From positions 62,001 to 126,000 of the forward strand of contig NZ_QMKQ01000003.1 in the NCBI RefSeq assembly GCF_003287975.1: a DNA stretch of 64,000 nucleotides, in the 5' to 3' direction. Below are positions 19,323-29,359 of the stretch, piece after piece. Below the pieces are notes generated by a model. That model was not told the origin of the DNA. It saw only the letters and a list, made by a program, of their open reading frames with translations, and searched no databases. Position 1 is the stretch's first letter, and each line of letters opens with the position of its first letter. The DNA comes from Arthrobacter sp. AQ5-05. GTDB lineage: Bacteria > Actinomycetota > Actinomycetes > Actinomycetales > Micrococcaceae. The position numbers and the translations under genes were made by a program.

Positions 19323-19340
19323 TTTTAGGCATGGCTAAAA
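19323..19340 (-). promoter_or_regulatory. MntR/DtxR-like operator in the mntH promoter
   Basis: TTTTAGGCATGGCTAAAA is an 18-base near-palindrome with one mismatch per half. On the minus strand it lies between a possible -35 (TTTTAG) and the -10 TATTCT, where a bound repressor would block polymerase. CATGGCTAAA is repeated at 19303-19312. Metal-dependent DtxR-family regulators bind such TTAGGC-type palindromes; the regulator itself is not in the window. Confidence 0.55.
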
Positions 19341-19440
19341 TACCTGGGTGGTTGGTGCGTGCCCGGCCTTGGCCGCCGCGGCAGGGACGGTTCACCCGGC
19401 GAAGCCTCGCCGGAAGGGAACGGGAAAGCCCCGTGGCGTG

Positions 19441-20274
19441 CTAGCGGGCGAAGTCGTAGCCGATCGACCAGTCGCGGTACGGCGGCAGGAACCGCAGCAC
19501 CAGCAGGGACTCGCGCTGCTTCTTGATCTCGGCGGCCGTCCGCGGCTTGACCTTGGACGCCTTGACCAGGGACGCGTGGAATGCCTCGAAGGTGCCGGCC
19601 TTGGACTTTGCCATGGCCTTGGCCTGATCCACGCCGATGTAGCGCAGGTGCCACGGCTCGTACTTGTATCCGGTCACCTTTTCTCCGTCGGCCGGGTAGC
19701 GGACGATGAAGCCGAAGTCCGCGGCGTTGGCGGCCAGCCACTTCCCGCCGGCGGTGTCGCCAAAGCATGCCTTGAGGTTGCAATATCCGCTGGACAGGCC
19801 GATGTCCGCGGCCAGCCCGATCTGGTGTTCGCTGGTTCCGGCCGGTGCCGACAACCGCGTGGCGTAGTCGGTCCCGTAGCGGGCCTTGTACCCGTTGAAC
19901 AAGGACAGCTGGCGGTCATAGGAGCGGTAGGCGCTGAGCACGGCCAGCGACTGGGAATCCTTGCGCGCCGCCTTGAGCATCGTCTCCAGTGCGGTGGCGG
20001 CATCCTTGCGCAATTCGTGCCCGCTGCCGGCCACGCCGCGCAGGTCCTTGGGCTTGTAGTTCACCGGATCCAGGGGGTGGTCCCGGCTCACCAGCGCGAG
20101 GTAGGACCCCTGGTCCTTGGTCAGCTCCTTGGTCGTCGGTGGTTTCGGCTGCTTTTCGACATGCACCTGCGCCGCAGCGGGTGCCGCGGGTGCGGCCTGT
20201 GCGGCGAGGGGGACTGCCAGCACCAGGCTGGCACCCAGCAACAGGGCGGGAATGCCGGCACGAAACAAAGACAC
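19441..20274 (-). CDS. Secreted M15 D-Ala-D-Ala carboxypeptidase (VanY type)
   Basis: A 277-residue exported peptidase. An N-terminal signal peptide (FRAGIPALLLGASLVLAVPL) ends at AQA-AP, followed by an Ala/Pro/Lys-rich linker and a VanY-type M15B catalytic domain. The zinc site is visible: SEHQIGLAADIG gives His and Asp ligands, and EPWHLRY gives the catalytic Glu and third His. It trims D-Ala from peptidoglycan stem peptides outside the cell. Two cysteines (GYCNLKACFG) may form a disulfide. GTG 20274 is chosen because GAAGGGACATC precedes it and the signal peptide begins directly after. It is divergent from dcd. Confidence 0.9.
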   Translation of the reverse strand: MSLFRAGIPALLLGASLVLAVPLAAQAAPAAPAAAQVHVEKQPKPPTTKELTKDQGSYLALVSRDHPLDPVNYKPKDLRGVAGSGHELRKDAATALETMLKAARKDSQSLAVLSAYRSYDRQLSLFNGYKARYGTDYATRLSAPAGTSEHQIGLAADIGLSSGYCNLKACFGDTAGGKWLAANAADFGFIVRYPADGEKVTGYKYEPWHLRYIGVDQAKAMAKSKAGTFEAFHASLVKASKVKPRTAAEIKKQRESLLVLRFLPPYRDWSIGYDFAR

Positions 20275-20453
20275 GATGTCCCTTCGGGGAATGAAGCAAG
20301 ATGGATCCCCTTCAGGATAGCCGCTGGGTTGGTGGTTCGCCCATGCCGGAGGGTGCACAGCACCCGGCCCACGACCCGATGCGGCACGGGTCGGCCGGCC
20401 CGGTGAGGTCACCAATGCCCGGTCCGCGTGCCCAATGGGATATTTTGGGTAGC

Positions 20454-21035
20454 GTGCTGATTTCTGATGGTGATATTCGACGCGAGCTGGCCTCCGAACG
20501 TATTAAGTTGGACCCCTACGACCCGGAGATGATCCAGCCGGCGAGCGTGGATGTGAGGCTTGATAGGTTCTTCCGGCTTTTCGACAACCACAAGTACGCC
20601 CACATCGACCCGGCCGCGGACCAGCCCGAGCTGACGCGCCTGGTGGAAGTCGCTCCCGACGAGGCCTTCATCCTGCACCCGGGAGAATTCGTGCTGGGCT
20701 CGACGTACGAAACCGTTACGCTGCCCACCGACATCGCCGCCCGGCTGGAGGGCAAGAGCTCACTGGGTCGCCTGGGCCTGTTGACCCACTCGACCGCCGG
20801 ATTCATCGACCCGGGTTTCTCCGGGCACGTGACCCTGGAACTGTCGAACATGGCGACCCTGCCCATCAAGCTGTGGCCGGGATCGAAGATCGGGCAGCTG
20901 TGCTTCTTCAAGCTGTCCTCGCCGGCCGAGCACCCCTACGGGTCCGGTGCCTACGGGAACCGCTACCAGGGCCAGCGCGGACCCACCGCATCGCGCAGCC
21001 ACCTGAACTTCCACCGCACGACGCTGGAAAACTAG
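20454..21035 (+). CDS. dcd: dCTP deaminase
   Basis: A 193-residue enzyme close to the usual 190 residues. It contains the trimer active-site segment [20 protein letters not shown], read here as the conserved [10 protein letters not shown] plus [13 protein letters not shown], and ends with [11 protein letters not shown]. Family members deaminate dCTP for thymidylate synthesis; actinobacterial ones such as the mycobacterial enzyme also cleave dUTP and release dUMP directly, which is likely here but not proven. GTG 20454 starts the conserved [18 protein letters not shown] -10 box ends seven bases before it and no ribosome site is present, so the transcript is probably leaderless. Confidence 0.95.
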   Translation: MLISDGDIRRELASERIKLDPYDPEMIQPASVDVRLDRFFRLFDNHKYAHIDPAADQPELTRLVEVAPDEAFILHPGEFVLGSTYETVTLPTDIAARLEGKSSLGRLGLLTHSTAGFIDPGFSGHVTLELSNMATLPIKLWPGSKIGQLCFFKLSSPAEHPYGSGAYGNRYQGQRGPTASRSHLNFHRTTLEN

Positions 21036-21125
21036 CCACAACCATCTTGTGTTCGTGTGCGTGCGCAGGTCCGGGGGAACCGGGCCTGCGCACATGCTTA
21101 AGCGCCAGACCGGGACCGAACGTCC

Positions 21126-21611
21126 CTACAGCTGCAACTTCATGCCCTCGTGGCTCGCCTTGAATCCGAGCTCCGCGTAGAAGCGGTGCGCCTCGGCCCG
21201 GCTCTTGTCTGTCGTCAACTGCACCAACGAGCACCCCTGGGACCGCGCGTACCCGATGCACCACTGGAGGAATTTCTTCCCCAGTCCGCGCCCGCGGTAG
21301 TCCGCATGGGTGCGCACCGCCTCGAGCTGCACGCGCCGGGCCCCGCGGCGGGACAAACCAGGGATCAGCGAGAGCTGCAGCATGGCGATGACCTGCCCGG
21401 CAGCCCCGCACACCAGCAATCGGTGTGCCGGGTCCCGCTCGATGGCCTCGAAGGCCGCCAGGTACGGCGCCCAATCTTCTGTGGGTGCGTCCCGTGTTGC
21501 GCCACGTTGGTCATCGGCCAGCAGCTCCAGGAGCGTGGGCAGGTCGGCCCGCGCCGCGTCGCGAACTTCGATCTCCAACCCGGGGAGCTCCAAATAGGCC
21601 AGGTGCCTCAT
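21126..21611 (-). CDS. GNAT family N-acetyltransferase
   Basis: A 161-residue acetyltransferase. Motif A, which binds acetyl-CoA, is [18 protein letters not shown]; motif B follows as [19 protein letters not shown]. The N terminus gives [20 protein letters not shown], the usual first strand and helix. The acceptor substrate is unknown; similar small GNATs act on amino acids or antibiotics. The ATG overlaps the malate dehydrogenase stop by four bases (ATGA), so it is translated from the mdh message. Confidence 0.88.
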   Translation of the reverse strand: MRHLAYLELPGLEIEVRDAARADLPTLLELLADDQRGATRDAPTEDWAPYLAAFEAIERDPAHRLLVCGAAGQVIAMLQLSLIPGLSRRGARRVQLEAVRTHADYRGRGLGKKFLQWCIGYARSQGCSLVQLTTDKSRAEAHRFYAELGFKASHEGMKLQL

Positions 21612-22669
21612 CGGCCGGTCCTTCCATGACCGCGTTCGATCAGCCCCATCGAGGCGACCATCTCGCGTTCCTCCGCCAGCTCGCTGACCGAGGCCGAGAT
21701 CCGGGCACGCACCTCGGCTCCCGGCTCCAGCCCCTGCTGGATCTGCCAGGCACCGTCGCGCGAGTGCACGGGGAAGGAACTGACCAAGCCCCGGGGCACC
21801 CCGTAGGATCCGTCCGAGACCACCCCCGCCGACGTCCACGAATCGGTGGTTCCCGAGACCCAGTCGTGGACGTGGTCGATGGCGGCGGCCGCGGCCGAGG
21901 CCGAGGCCGCCGAGGAGGAGCCGCGCACGGCAATGATCTCCGCCCCGCGCTTGGCAACCCGGGGAATGAAGGTCTCCGCCAACCAGGACTCGAGACTGCA
22001 GGTGCCGCCCAGCGCCTCGGTCAGTGCCTGGGGCAGCGGGCGGCGGGTGCCCTCGGGGCCCTGGACCCAGCCGTGGGAGATGTCCGGGACCTGGGAGGCC
22101 GAGTGGTTGCCCCAGATGATGACGTTGCCGATGCCCGCCACGGGGACATCCAGGGTGCGCGCCAGCTGCGCCAGCGCCCGGTTGTGGTCCAGGCGGGTCA
22201 TGGCGGAGAAGCGTTCGGGTGGAACGTCCGGGGCATGGGCCGCGGCGATCAACGCGTTGGTGTTGGCGGGGTTTCCCACCACCAGCACGCGCACGTCCTT
22301 AGCCGCATGGGCGTTGATGGCAGCACCCTGCGGGCCGAAGACCGCACCGTTGGCGGCCAGCAGGTCCCCGCGTTCCATCCCGGCCCCGCGCGGCCGGGAA
22401 CCGACAAGCAGGGCCACGTTGGCGCCCTCGAAGCCGCGGGAAGGATCGCTCGTCACTTCCACCGAGGCCAGCGATCCGAACGCACAGTCCTGCAGTTCCA
22501 GGGCGGTGCCCTCGGCCGATTTCATGCCGGCGGGGATTTCCAGCAGCTGCAATCTCACCGGTGTGCCGGGGCCGAACATGGCTCCGGAAGCGATGCGGAA
22601 CAGCAACGCATAGCCGATCTGCCCTCCGGCTCCGGTCACGGTGACGGTCACGGGGGTTGGTGTGCTCAT
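21608..22669 (-). CDS. mdh: Malate dehydrogenase
   Basis: A 353-residue NAD-dependent malate dehydrogenase of the cytosolic type. The Rossmann glycine motif is [12 protein letters not shown], the substrate arginine lies in [15 protein letters not shown], and the catalytic pair is in MTRLDHNRA and the His of [12 protein letters not shown]. It oxidises malate to oxaloacetate in the citric acid cycle. The chain is slightly longer than the usual 330 residues because of a C-terminal extension after [13 protein letters not shown] 22669 begins the homology. The downstream GNAT gene overlaps it. Confidence 0.95.
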   Translation of the reverse strand: MSTPTPVTVTVTGAGGQIGYALLFRIASGAMFGPGTPVRLQLLEIPAGMKSAEGTALELQDCAFGSLASVEVTSDPSRGFEGANVALLVGSRPRGAGMERGDLLAANGAVFGPQGAAINAHAAKDVRVLVVGNPANTNALIAAAHAPDVPPERFSAMTRLDHNRALAQLARTLDVPVAGIGNVIIWGNHSASQVPDISHGWVQGPEGTRRPLPQALTEALGGTCSLESWLAETFIPRVAKRGAEIIAVRGSSSAASASAAAAAIDHVHDWVSGTTDSWTSAGVVSDGSYGVPRGLVSSFPVHSRDGAWQIQQGLEPGAEVRARISASVSELAEEREMVASMGLIERGHGRTGR

Positions 22670-22720
22670 GGTTTCATGCAACCACCATTGCGGGGCAAAA
22701 GCCACGGACCGCGAGGCAAC

Positions 22721-24043
22721 CTACGTGGATGTGCGCGGGCCCCGAACCGGGATCAACAGCAGCAGCCCCAGCAGCAGCACCACCAGGATGCCCAGGATGC
22801 CGTAGCGCTGGGCCTCGGCCACATGCGGGGTGGCCAGGGCGATGGAGGCGGCAAAGAGCGCCGGGGCGAGGAAGCTGACGGCGCGGCCAGTGGTGGCATA
22901 GAGCCCGAACAGCTCGCCCTCCTGCCCGGCCGGGGCCAGCCGGGCCAGGAAGGCGCGGCTGGAGGCCTGGGCGGGACCGACGAACAGGCACAGCAGCAAC
23001 CCGAAGATCCAGAAGCCCGAGGCCTCGGGGGAGAAGAACACGCCCAGGCCCGCAACAAGCAGCCCGACCAGGGAGATGACGATGACCCGCTTGGGCCCGA
23101 TCCTGTCATCGAGCATGCCGCCGACCATGGCCCCGGCCGCGGCGACCACGTTGCCGACGATCGCGAAGATGATCACCTGCTGCAGCGGGAAGCCGAAGGT
23201 GCCCGCGGCAATGATCCCGCCGAAGGTGAACACCGCCGCCAGCCCGTCGCGGAAGACCGCGCTGGCGAACAGGAAGTAGACCGTGTGGCGATCCGCGTGC
23301 GCCAGGGCCACGACCCGGCGCCACAATTCCTTGTAGGACTGCAAGATGGTGAAGCGCGGACCCCCCGGATCCCCGGGGATCTCGGGCACGGCAAAGAGCA
23401 CCGGCAGGCCGAAGCCCATGAACCACACGGCGGAGAACACCGCGACCAGGCGCAGGTTCAGTGAGTTGGCATCCGATGCCCCGGCCCAGTCGAAGATCGG
23501 GGTCACCAGGGTGAACAGCACGATCGCCAGTGCGAGGATGCCGCCGAGGTAGCCCATGCCCCAGCCGAAGCCGGAAACCTTGCCGATGGTGGAAGGGGTC
23601 GAAATCTGCGGCAGCATCGCGTTGTAGTTCACCGCGGCGAACTCCGAGAAGACCGAGGCCAACGCAATCAGGGTCACCCCGAGGACCAGGAAGCGCGGTT
23701 CGGGGAAAACAAAGAAGCAGGCGGCCGTGAGGAGGGCCACGATCACGGTGTTTACGCCCAGCCAGAATCGCCTCCGGCCCCCGGCATCCGAACGCAGCCC
23801 GGTGACCGGGGCCAGCAGCGCGATGGCCACCCCGGCGATCGCGAGGCCGTTGCCCAGGACCACCGAATTGGCGTCCTTGTTGCCGAAAAGGTCGCTGGTC
23901 AAATAGACGGTGAAGACGAAGGTCGTCATCACCGCGTTGATCGCGGCGGAACCCCAATCCCAGGAGGCCCATGCCAATACGGGTTTGGTGATTATCTTCC
24001 GCCGGTTGGTCGATGTCGAGGGTGCCGCAGGAATCTCGCTCAT
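22721..24043 (-). CDS. MFS transporter, UMF1/Atg22-like
   Basis: A 440-residue twelve-helix transporter with features of the UMF1 (Atg22-like) branch: it starts KPVLAWASWDWGSAAINAV and has an Asn-rich SEFAAVNYNAMLPQIS loop, a long central cytosolic loop after PEIPGDPGG, and ARLAPAGQEGELFGLYATTG in the second half. Yeast Atg22 exports amino acids from the vacuole; bacterial substrates are unknown. ATG 24043 is preceded by TACGAT ending six bases upstream with no well-spaced ribosome site, consistent with a leaderless mRNA. It is divergent from the mrp operon. Confidence 0.85.
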   Translation of the reverse strand: MSEIPAAPSTSTNRRKIITKPVLAWASWDWGSAAINAVMTTFVFTVYLTSDLFGNKDANSVVLGNGLAIAGVAIALLAPVTGLRSDAGGRRRFWLGVNTVIVALLTAACFFVFPEPRFLVLGVTLIALASVFSEFAAVNYNAMLPQISTPSTIGKVSGFGWGMGYLGGILALAIVLFTLVTPIFDWAGASDANSLNLRLVAVFSAVWFMGFGLPVLFAVPEIPGDPGGPRFTILQSYKELWRRVVALAHADRHTVYFLFASAVFRDGLAAVFTFGGIIAAGTFGFPLQQVIIFAIVGNVVAAAGAMVGGMLDDRIGPKRVIVISLVGLLVAGLGVFFSPEASGFWIFGLLLCLFVGPAQASSRAFLARLAPAGQEGELFGLYATTGRAVSFLAPALFAASIALATPHVAEAQRYGILGILVVLLLGLLLLIPVRGPRTST

Positions 24044-24288
24044 GGGTGCATCGTAACTCCCCGAAACAAACAACGGGGGATCACCGGTCAATTTCGTGTT
24101 CGTGCCGGAGAAATATTCTTTGTAAACCGGCGTCTTTAACAATCGGTAAACGCGTATTATTCCGCAAAATTTCATCATCTGAATCCCGTGCCAACAACGG
24201 ATCAACACCGGTCGGCTGTTAGGCTGGGAGCTGCCTTTTGACCGTTTTTGTTGCCAGGGCACTGGCCTGCCGACCATGGGAGATAAGT
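24044..24288. other. AT-rich divergent promoter region between the MFS and mrp genes
   Basis: This 245-base gap is clearly more AT-rich than its surroundings, especially 24100-24180, with a TATTAT hexamer at 24155-24160 on the plus strand and TACGAT for the minus-strand MFS gene. TAGGCT near 24221 is another possible -10 for the mrp operon. No coding potential was seen. Confidence 0.5.
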
Positions 24289-27276
24289 GTGCTCCTTGTC
24301 CTGATTGCGCTTTTTGTTGTGGCGGCAATTGCGCCATTGATTTTTCGGCTGCTGGGCCGTTCAACCTTTTATGTTTTGGCGGCGGTTCCCGCCTTGGCCT
24401 TCGTCTGGCTCGTGGCCAACTTTCCCTCGTTCCTGGGTGCCGACCAGGCCGCTGCGAGCGGCGAGCCCAACGCCCCGCCCTCCGAGCTCTACAGCTGGAT
24501 CGGACCGCTGAACGCGCATCTTGATTTCCGGATGGATGCCCTGGCCGCGGTGCTGTGCCTGCTGGTGCTCGGGGTCGGGTCCCTGGTGCTGTTTTACTGC
24601 GCACGCTACTTCAAGAACGAGGACCCGCACACCGGCGCGTTCGGCGCCCAGCTGCTGGCCTTTGCCGCCTCGATGTTTGGCCTGGTCACGGCCGACGACA
24701 TGATCATGCTCTTCATCTTCTGGGAACTGACCACGATCCTGTCCTTCCTGTTGATCGGGTTCAACCGCACCAGAATGAGCGCGCGCCGTTCGGCACTGAC
24801 CGCGCTGATGGTCACCACCTTTGGCGGCCTGACGATGCTCGCCGGGCTGGTCATGCTCGGCAACGCCGCCGGCACCTACCGCATCTCCGAGATCCTGGCC
24901 ATGGCTCCGGAACTCACCGCCCTGGGAACCTACATCGACGTGGCCATCGCCCTGGTGCTCATCGGCGCGATCTCCAAATCCGCGCTGGTGCCCTTCCACT
25001 TCTGGCTTCCCGGCGCCATGGCCGCACCCACGCCTGTCTCGGCGTACCTGCACGCAGCTGCCATGGTCAAGGCCGGCATCTACCTGGTGGCACGTCTGTC
25101 CCCGGGATTCAACGAAACCGCATTCTGGCAACCCCTGCTGCTCTGGCTGGGACTGGCGACCCTGCTGATCGGCGGTTGGCGCGCGCTGAAGCAACACGAC
25201 CTCAAATTGCTTCTGGCTTACGGCACGGTCTCCCAGCTCGGCTTCCTGATGCTGGTCATGGGCATGGGAAACCCCAACGCGGCACTCGCGGGCCTGGCCA
25301 TGATGCTGGCCCACGGGTTCTTCAAGGCAACACTGTTCCTGGTCGTGGGAATCATCGACCACAAATCCGGCACCCGCGACCTGCACCAGCTGTCCGGGCT
25401 CTACAGGTCCTCACCGGTTCTCTTCGCCATCGCCGCCATCGCCGCCGCCTCGATGGCCGGGTTCCCGCCGCTCTACGGCTTCGTGGCCAAGGAAGCGGTC
25501 TACGAAGCGCTGCTTGAACACGCCCAGGGCAACGGCGCCACCGGTGTGGTGCTGCTGGTGGGCGTCCTGCTCGGCGCCATGATGACATTCGCCTACTCCG
25601 CACGTTTTTTGTGGGGCGGATTCGCCTCCAAGCGGGGCATGGAACCGACCCCGTTCCCGCGCGTCCCGGCACTGTTCCTGGCCCCGCTGGTGGTCCTCAC
25701 CGGCGCCACAGTCGTGTTCGCCTGGATCCCGCAGGTGCTCGAGGGCGCCATCGCGCCCAACCTGGCACTGTTCGAATCCACCGAGACCCCCATCCACCTG
25801 GGCCTCTGGCACGGCTTGACCCCCGCGCTGGGGTTGAGCATCTTGACCATGGCCGTGGGCACGGGAATCTTCCTGGCACGGGAGAGGGTCTTCCACCTGC
25901 AGTCCCGGGTCCCGGCGCTGCTGGATGCCGAACGCGACTACAAGCTCCTGGTCACCGGCGTGGACAACCTGGCGATCTGGCTCACCGGACGCACCCAGCG
26001 CGGTTCGCTGTCCTTCTACCTCGTGGTGATCCTCATCGTGGCGCTGCTGCTGCCGGCCGGCACCGCGATCTGGCTCAGCACCCCGGCACCGGGGAACTTC
26101 ATCGCCTTCGACCACCCCGCCCAGCTGGTCATCGGGCTCATCATGATCCTCGGCGCCCTGGGCGCGCTGCAGGCCAACCGCCGCTTCCTGGCGGTGCTGA
26201 TGGTCTCGGTCAGCGGCTACGGCATGGCGGCGATCTTCGCGCTGCAGGGTGCACCGGACTTGGCCGTGACCCAGCTTTTGGTCGAAACCATCGTGCTGGT
26301 CGCCTTCGTGCTGGCGCTGCGCGCCCTGCCGGTGGAACTGTGGGCCAAGAATCCCACCGGGCACCGGCTGGGCCGGGCGCTGATCGGCATCGGGTTCGGC
26401 GCCTCCATGATCTACATCGCCGCGACCTCGATGGCCTCGCGCGTCGCGGAACCGATCTCCCTGGCCTACCCGGAGCTGGCCTACACCGGCGGGGCGGGCA
26501 AGAACATCGTCAACGTCACCCTGGTGGACATGCGCGCCTGGGACACCTTCGGGGAGATCACGGTGCTGGCCGCCGCCGCCACCGGCGTGGCCTCGCTGAT
26601 CTTCGTGCGCGGGCGCGGGGACAAGCGGGTGCGCGCCTCGAACGTGCCGCGCGGATCGGTCGACCACGGCTCCGAGGCCATCGGCGGGGCCAGCCCCAGC
26701 CGCGCCGGGCTCGCCGTGGCCAGGACCTTTGCGATTTCCAAGAAGGATTCCTGGTTGGTCGCCGGGCACACCCTGGCCCCGGAGCGCCGTTCGATCACCT
26801 TCGAGGTGGTGACCCGGCTGCTCTTCCACACCATCCTGCTGGCCTCGGTGTACCTGTTGCTGGCCGGCCACAACACCCCCGGCGGCGGCTTTGCCGGCGG
26901 GCTGCTGGCCGGGTTGGCGCTGACCATCCGCTACCTGGCCGGCGGCCGCGTGGAACTGGCCGAGGCCACCCCGGTGAGCCCGGGCACGCTGATGGGCACC
27001 GGGCTGGGCCTGGCCGCCCTGACCGCCGCAGCGCCGCTGCTCCTGGGCGCCCAGATGTTCACCTCCGCGGCCATCGAATTCACCTGGCCGATCTTCGGTG
27101 AACAGAAGTTCGTGACCTCCACGGTCTTCGACATCGGGGTGTACCTGGTGGTGGTCGGGCTGGTCATCGACGTGCTGCGCTCCCTGGGTTCGGAGATCGA
27201 TGACCGTTCCGAGGGCCGCAGCCCCACCGACTTGCATGACATGGTTTCCGACGCGGATACGGGAGTTGGACGATGA
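24289..27276 (+). CDS. mnhA: Na+/H+ antiporter subunit A fused to subunit B (MrpAB)
   Basis: A 995-residue membrane protein. Residues 1-600 form the NuoL-like MrpA core with the Glu and Lys of the proton path in FIFWELTTILSFLLIG and GAISKSALVPFHFWLP. Residues 600-790 are the MrpA C-terminal extension. From about residue 840, RSITFEVVTRLLFHTILL and GHNTPGGGFAGGLLAGLAL belong to MrpB, so A and B are one chain. The complex exchanges Na+ (or other cations) for H+ and supports alkali and salt tolerance. GTG 24289 is chosen because GGGAG lies six bases before it; TTG 24238 has no ribosome site. It overlaps the C subunit gene by four bases. Confidence 0.93.
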   Translation: MLLVLIALFVVAAIAPLIFRLLGRSTFYVLAAVPALAFVWLVANFPSFLGADQAAASGEPNAPPSELYSWIGPLNAHLDFRMDALAAVLCLLVLGVGSLVLFYCARYFKNEDPHTGAFGAQLLAFAASMFGLVTADDMIMLFIFWELTTILSFLLIGFNRTRMSARRSALTALMVTTFGGLTMLAGLVMLGNAAGTYRISEILAMAPELTALGTYIDVAIALVLIGAISKSALVPFHFWLPGAMAAPTPVSAYLHAAAMVKAGIYLVARLSPGFNETAFWQPLLLWLGLATLLIGGWRALKQHDLKLLLAYGTVSQLGFLMLVMGMGNPNAALAGLAMMLAHGFFKATLFLVVGIIDHKSGTRDLHQLSGLYRSSPVLFAIAAIAAASMAGFPPLYGFVAKEAVYEALLEHAQGNGATGVVLLVGVLLGAMMTFAYSARFLWGGFASKRGMEPTPFPRVPALFLAPLVVLTGATVVFAWIPQVLEGAIAPNLALFESTETPIHLGLWHGLTPALGLSILTMAVGTGIFLARERVFHLQSRVPALLDAERDYKLLVTGVDNLAIWLTGRTQRGSLSFYLVVILIVALLLPAGTAIWLSTPAPGNFIAFDHPAQLVIGLIMILGALGALQANRRFLAVLMVSVSGYGMAAIFALQGAPDLAVTQLLVETIVLVAFVLALRALPVELWAKNPTGHRLGRALIGIGFGASMIYIAATSMASRVAEPISLAYPELAYTGGAGKNIVNVTLVDMRAWDTFGEITVLAAAATGVASLIFVRGRGDKRVRASNVPRGSVDHGSEAIGGASPSRAGLAVARTFAISKKDSWLVAGHTLAPERRSITFEVVTRLLFHTILLASVYLLLAGHNTPGGGFAGGLLAGLALTIRYLAGGRVELAEATPVSPGTLMGTGLGLAALTAAAPLLLGAQMFTSAAIEFTWPIFGEQKFVTSTVFDIGVYLVVVGLVIDVLRSLGSEIDDRSEGRSPTDLHDMVSDADTGVGR

Positions 27277-27737
27277 GCACCAATATCACCTTGCTGGTCG
27301 TGATGGGGGTGCTCTTCGCCGTGGGCATCTACCTCCTGCTCGAGCGCTCGCTGACCCGCGTGCTGCTGGGCATCGTGGTGCTGGGCAACGGGGTGAACCT
27401 GTTGATCCTCACCGCCGGCGGACGGCGCGGGCAGGCACCGCTGTACCAGGATGGGCTGGCCGCGGAGGCCTACACCGACCCGCTGCCGCAGGCGCTGATC
27501 CTCACGGCCATCGTGATCACCTTCGCGGTGACAGCGTTCATGCTGGGCATCATCTACCGCTCCTGGGTCATCTCCCGGGCCGACGTGGTCGCCGACGACG
27601 ACGAGGACCTTCGCGTCTCGCAGCAATCGACCTTCGACTTCGAGGAAGACTCCCCGGTCCCCGAGGACACCACCGAATTCGAGGGCGAGGACTCCGCGCC
27701 CGCAGGGAACCACCCAGAGAAGGGGCCGCGCGCATGA
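27273..27737 (+). CDS. mnhC: Na+/H+ antiporter subunit C
   Basis: A 154-residue protein with three membrane helices, homologous to NuoK. It has the conserved VLGNGVNLLIL in helix 2 and AIVITFAVTAFMLGIIYR in helix 3. The C-terminal 45 residues are acidic and cytosolic, longer than in many MrpC proteins. It overlaps both neighbours by four bases, which keeps the antiporter subunits in proportion. Confidence 0.93.
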   Translation: MSTNITLLVVMGVLFAVGIYLLLERSLTRVLLGIVVLGNGVNLLILTAGGRRGQAPLYQDGLAAEAYTDPLPQALILTAIVITFAVTAFMLGIIYRSWVISRADVVADDDEDLRVSQQSTFDFEEDSPVPEDTTEFEGEDSAPAGNHPEKGPRA

Positions 27738-29359
27738 TCGATGCACCACTGACCGCCGTTTCATTCGCCCCGCTGGCCGTGGCCCTGCCGATCTTCGGTG
27801 CCGCGCTGGCCTTCATCCTGCGCCGCAAACGCCGCACCCAGCGACTGGTGACCATCGGGGTGCTGGTCATCACGCTGTGCCTGGAAGCCTGGATGCTGGC
27901 CACGGTCTGGGGCGGGGGGACCTACTCGGTGACCCTCGGCGGCTGGGCCCCGCCGTTTGGCATCTCCATGGTGGTGGACGGGTTCTCGGCCTTCATGCTG
28001 GTGGTCTCCTCCATCGTCTCCCTGGCCGTGCTGCTGTACGCCACCAGCCAGGGCATGGCCGACGGGGACGAGGACGGGCCCGTCTCGATCTTCCACCCCG
28101 CCTACCTGATCCTGGTTGCCGGGGTCTCCAACGCCTTTTTGGCTGGAGACTTGTTCAACCTCTACGTGGGCTTCGAGATCCTGCTGACGGCCTCCTACGT
28201 GCTGCTGACCCTGGGCGGGACCACTGCGCGGATCCGCGCCGGCACCACCTACGTGGTGGTCTCCGTCGCCTCCTCGATACTCTTCCTGATCGCCATCGGC
28301 ATGATCTACGCGGCCGCCGGCACCGTGAACCTGGCGGATCTGGCCGTGAAGCTGCCGGACATCTCCGAAGGCACGCAGACCGTGCTGCACGTGATGCTGC
28401 TGGTCGCCTTCGGGATCAAGGCAGCGGTCTTCCCGCTGTCCTTCTGGCTCCCTGACTCCTACCCGACCGCCCCGGCCCCGGTGACCGCGGTGTTCGCCGG
28501 GCTGCTGACCAAGGTCGGGGTCTATGCGATCATCCGCACCGAGACGCTGCTGTTCCCCGGGAACCGGCTCTCCGAACCGCTGATGGTCGTCGCCGGACTG
28601 ACCATGCTGGTGGGCATCCTGGGTGCGGTGGCGCAGACCGACATCAAGCGCATGCTCTCCTTCACCCTCACCAGCCACATCGGCTTTTTGATCTTCGGGG
28701 TGGCCGTGGGCAACCAGCTGGGGTTGGGGGCCACCGTCTACTACGTGGCCCACCACATCGTGGTGCAGACCTCGCTCTTCCTGGTCGCCGGGCTCATCGA
28801 GCGCCGGGCCGGGACCTCGAACATCGAGCGGCTCGGCTCGCTGGCCAAGCTCTCCCCGCTGCTGTCCCTGCTCTTCTTCATCCCGGCGATGAATCTGGGC
28901 GGCATCCCGCCGTTCTCCGGCTTCCTGGGCAAGCTCGGGCTGGTGCAGGGAGGCGCCGAACTGGGTTCGCCCGTGGCCTGGGTGCTGGTGGGAGTCTCCC
29001 TGTTGACCTCGCTGCTGACGCTGCTGGCCATCGCGCGTGTGTGGAACAAGGCGTTCTGGCGCAAGGCCGAGGACGCCACGGATCCGGACCCGCTGCTGCT
29101 GGTGGGCGTGGAAGCGGCGCGCGGGGCGACCTACGACATCGTGGCCGACGAGCCGGCCAGCCGCTATTCGGACCGCGGCAACACGGCGCTGCTGCCCAAC
29201 GGCATGCTGGCCATGACCGCGGCCCTGGTGCTGGTGGGCGTGGCGCTGACGGTGTTCGCCGGGCCGCTGTTCGAATTCAGCGACCAGGTCGCCGGCCAGC
29301 TGCTGGAGCGGAACAACTACATCGAGGCGGTCCTCGGAACCGGGCAGGGGGTACGGTAA
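27734..29359 (+). CDS. mnhD: Na+/H+ antiporter subunit D
   Basis: A 541-residue NuoM/N-like proton-translocating subunit with about fourteen helices. Conserved segments include LFNLYVGFEILLTASYVLL with its Glu, GIKAAVFPLSFWLPDSYPT with the Lys, and FTLTSHIGFLIFG with the helix 8 His. The ATG at 27734 overlaps the C subunit stop by ATGA. The next gene starts directly after its stop codon. Confidence 0.93.
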   Translation: MIDAPLTAVSFAPLAVALPIFGAALAFILRRKRRTQRLVTIGVLVITLCLEAWMLATVWGGGTYSVTLGGWAPPFGISMVVDGFSAFMLVVSSIVSLAVLLYATSQGMADGDEDGPVSIFHPAYLILVAGVSNAFLAGDLFNLYVGFEILLTASYVLLTLGGTTARIRAGTTYVVVSVASSILFLIAIGMIYAAAGTVNLADLAVKLPDISEGTQTVLHVMLLVAFGIKAAVFPLSFWLPDSYPTAPAPVTAVFAGLLTKVGVYAIIRTETLLFPGNRLSEPLMVVAGLTMLVGILGAVAQTDIKRMLSFTLTSHIGFLIFGVAVGNQLGLGATVYYVAHHIVVQTSLFLVAGLIERRAGTSNIERLGSLAKLSPLLSLLFFIPAMNLGGIPPFSGFLGKLGLVQGGAELGSPVAWVLVGVSLLTSLLTLLAIARVWNKAFWRKAEDATDPDPLLLVGVEAARGATYDIVADEPASRYSDRGNTALLPNGMLAMTAALVLVGVALTVFAGPLFEFSDQVAGQLLERNNYIEAVLGTGQGVR

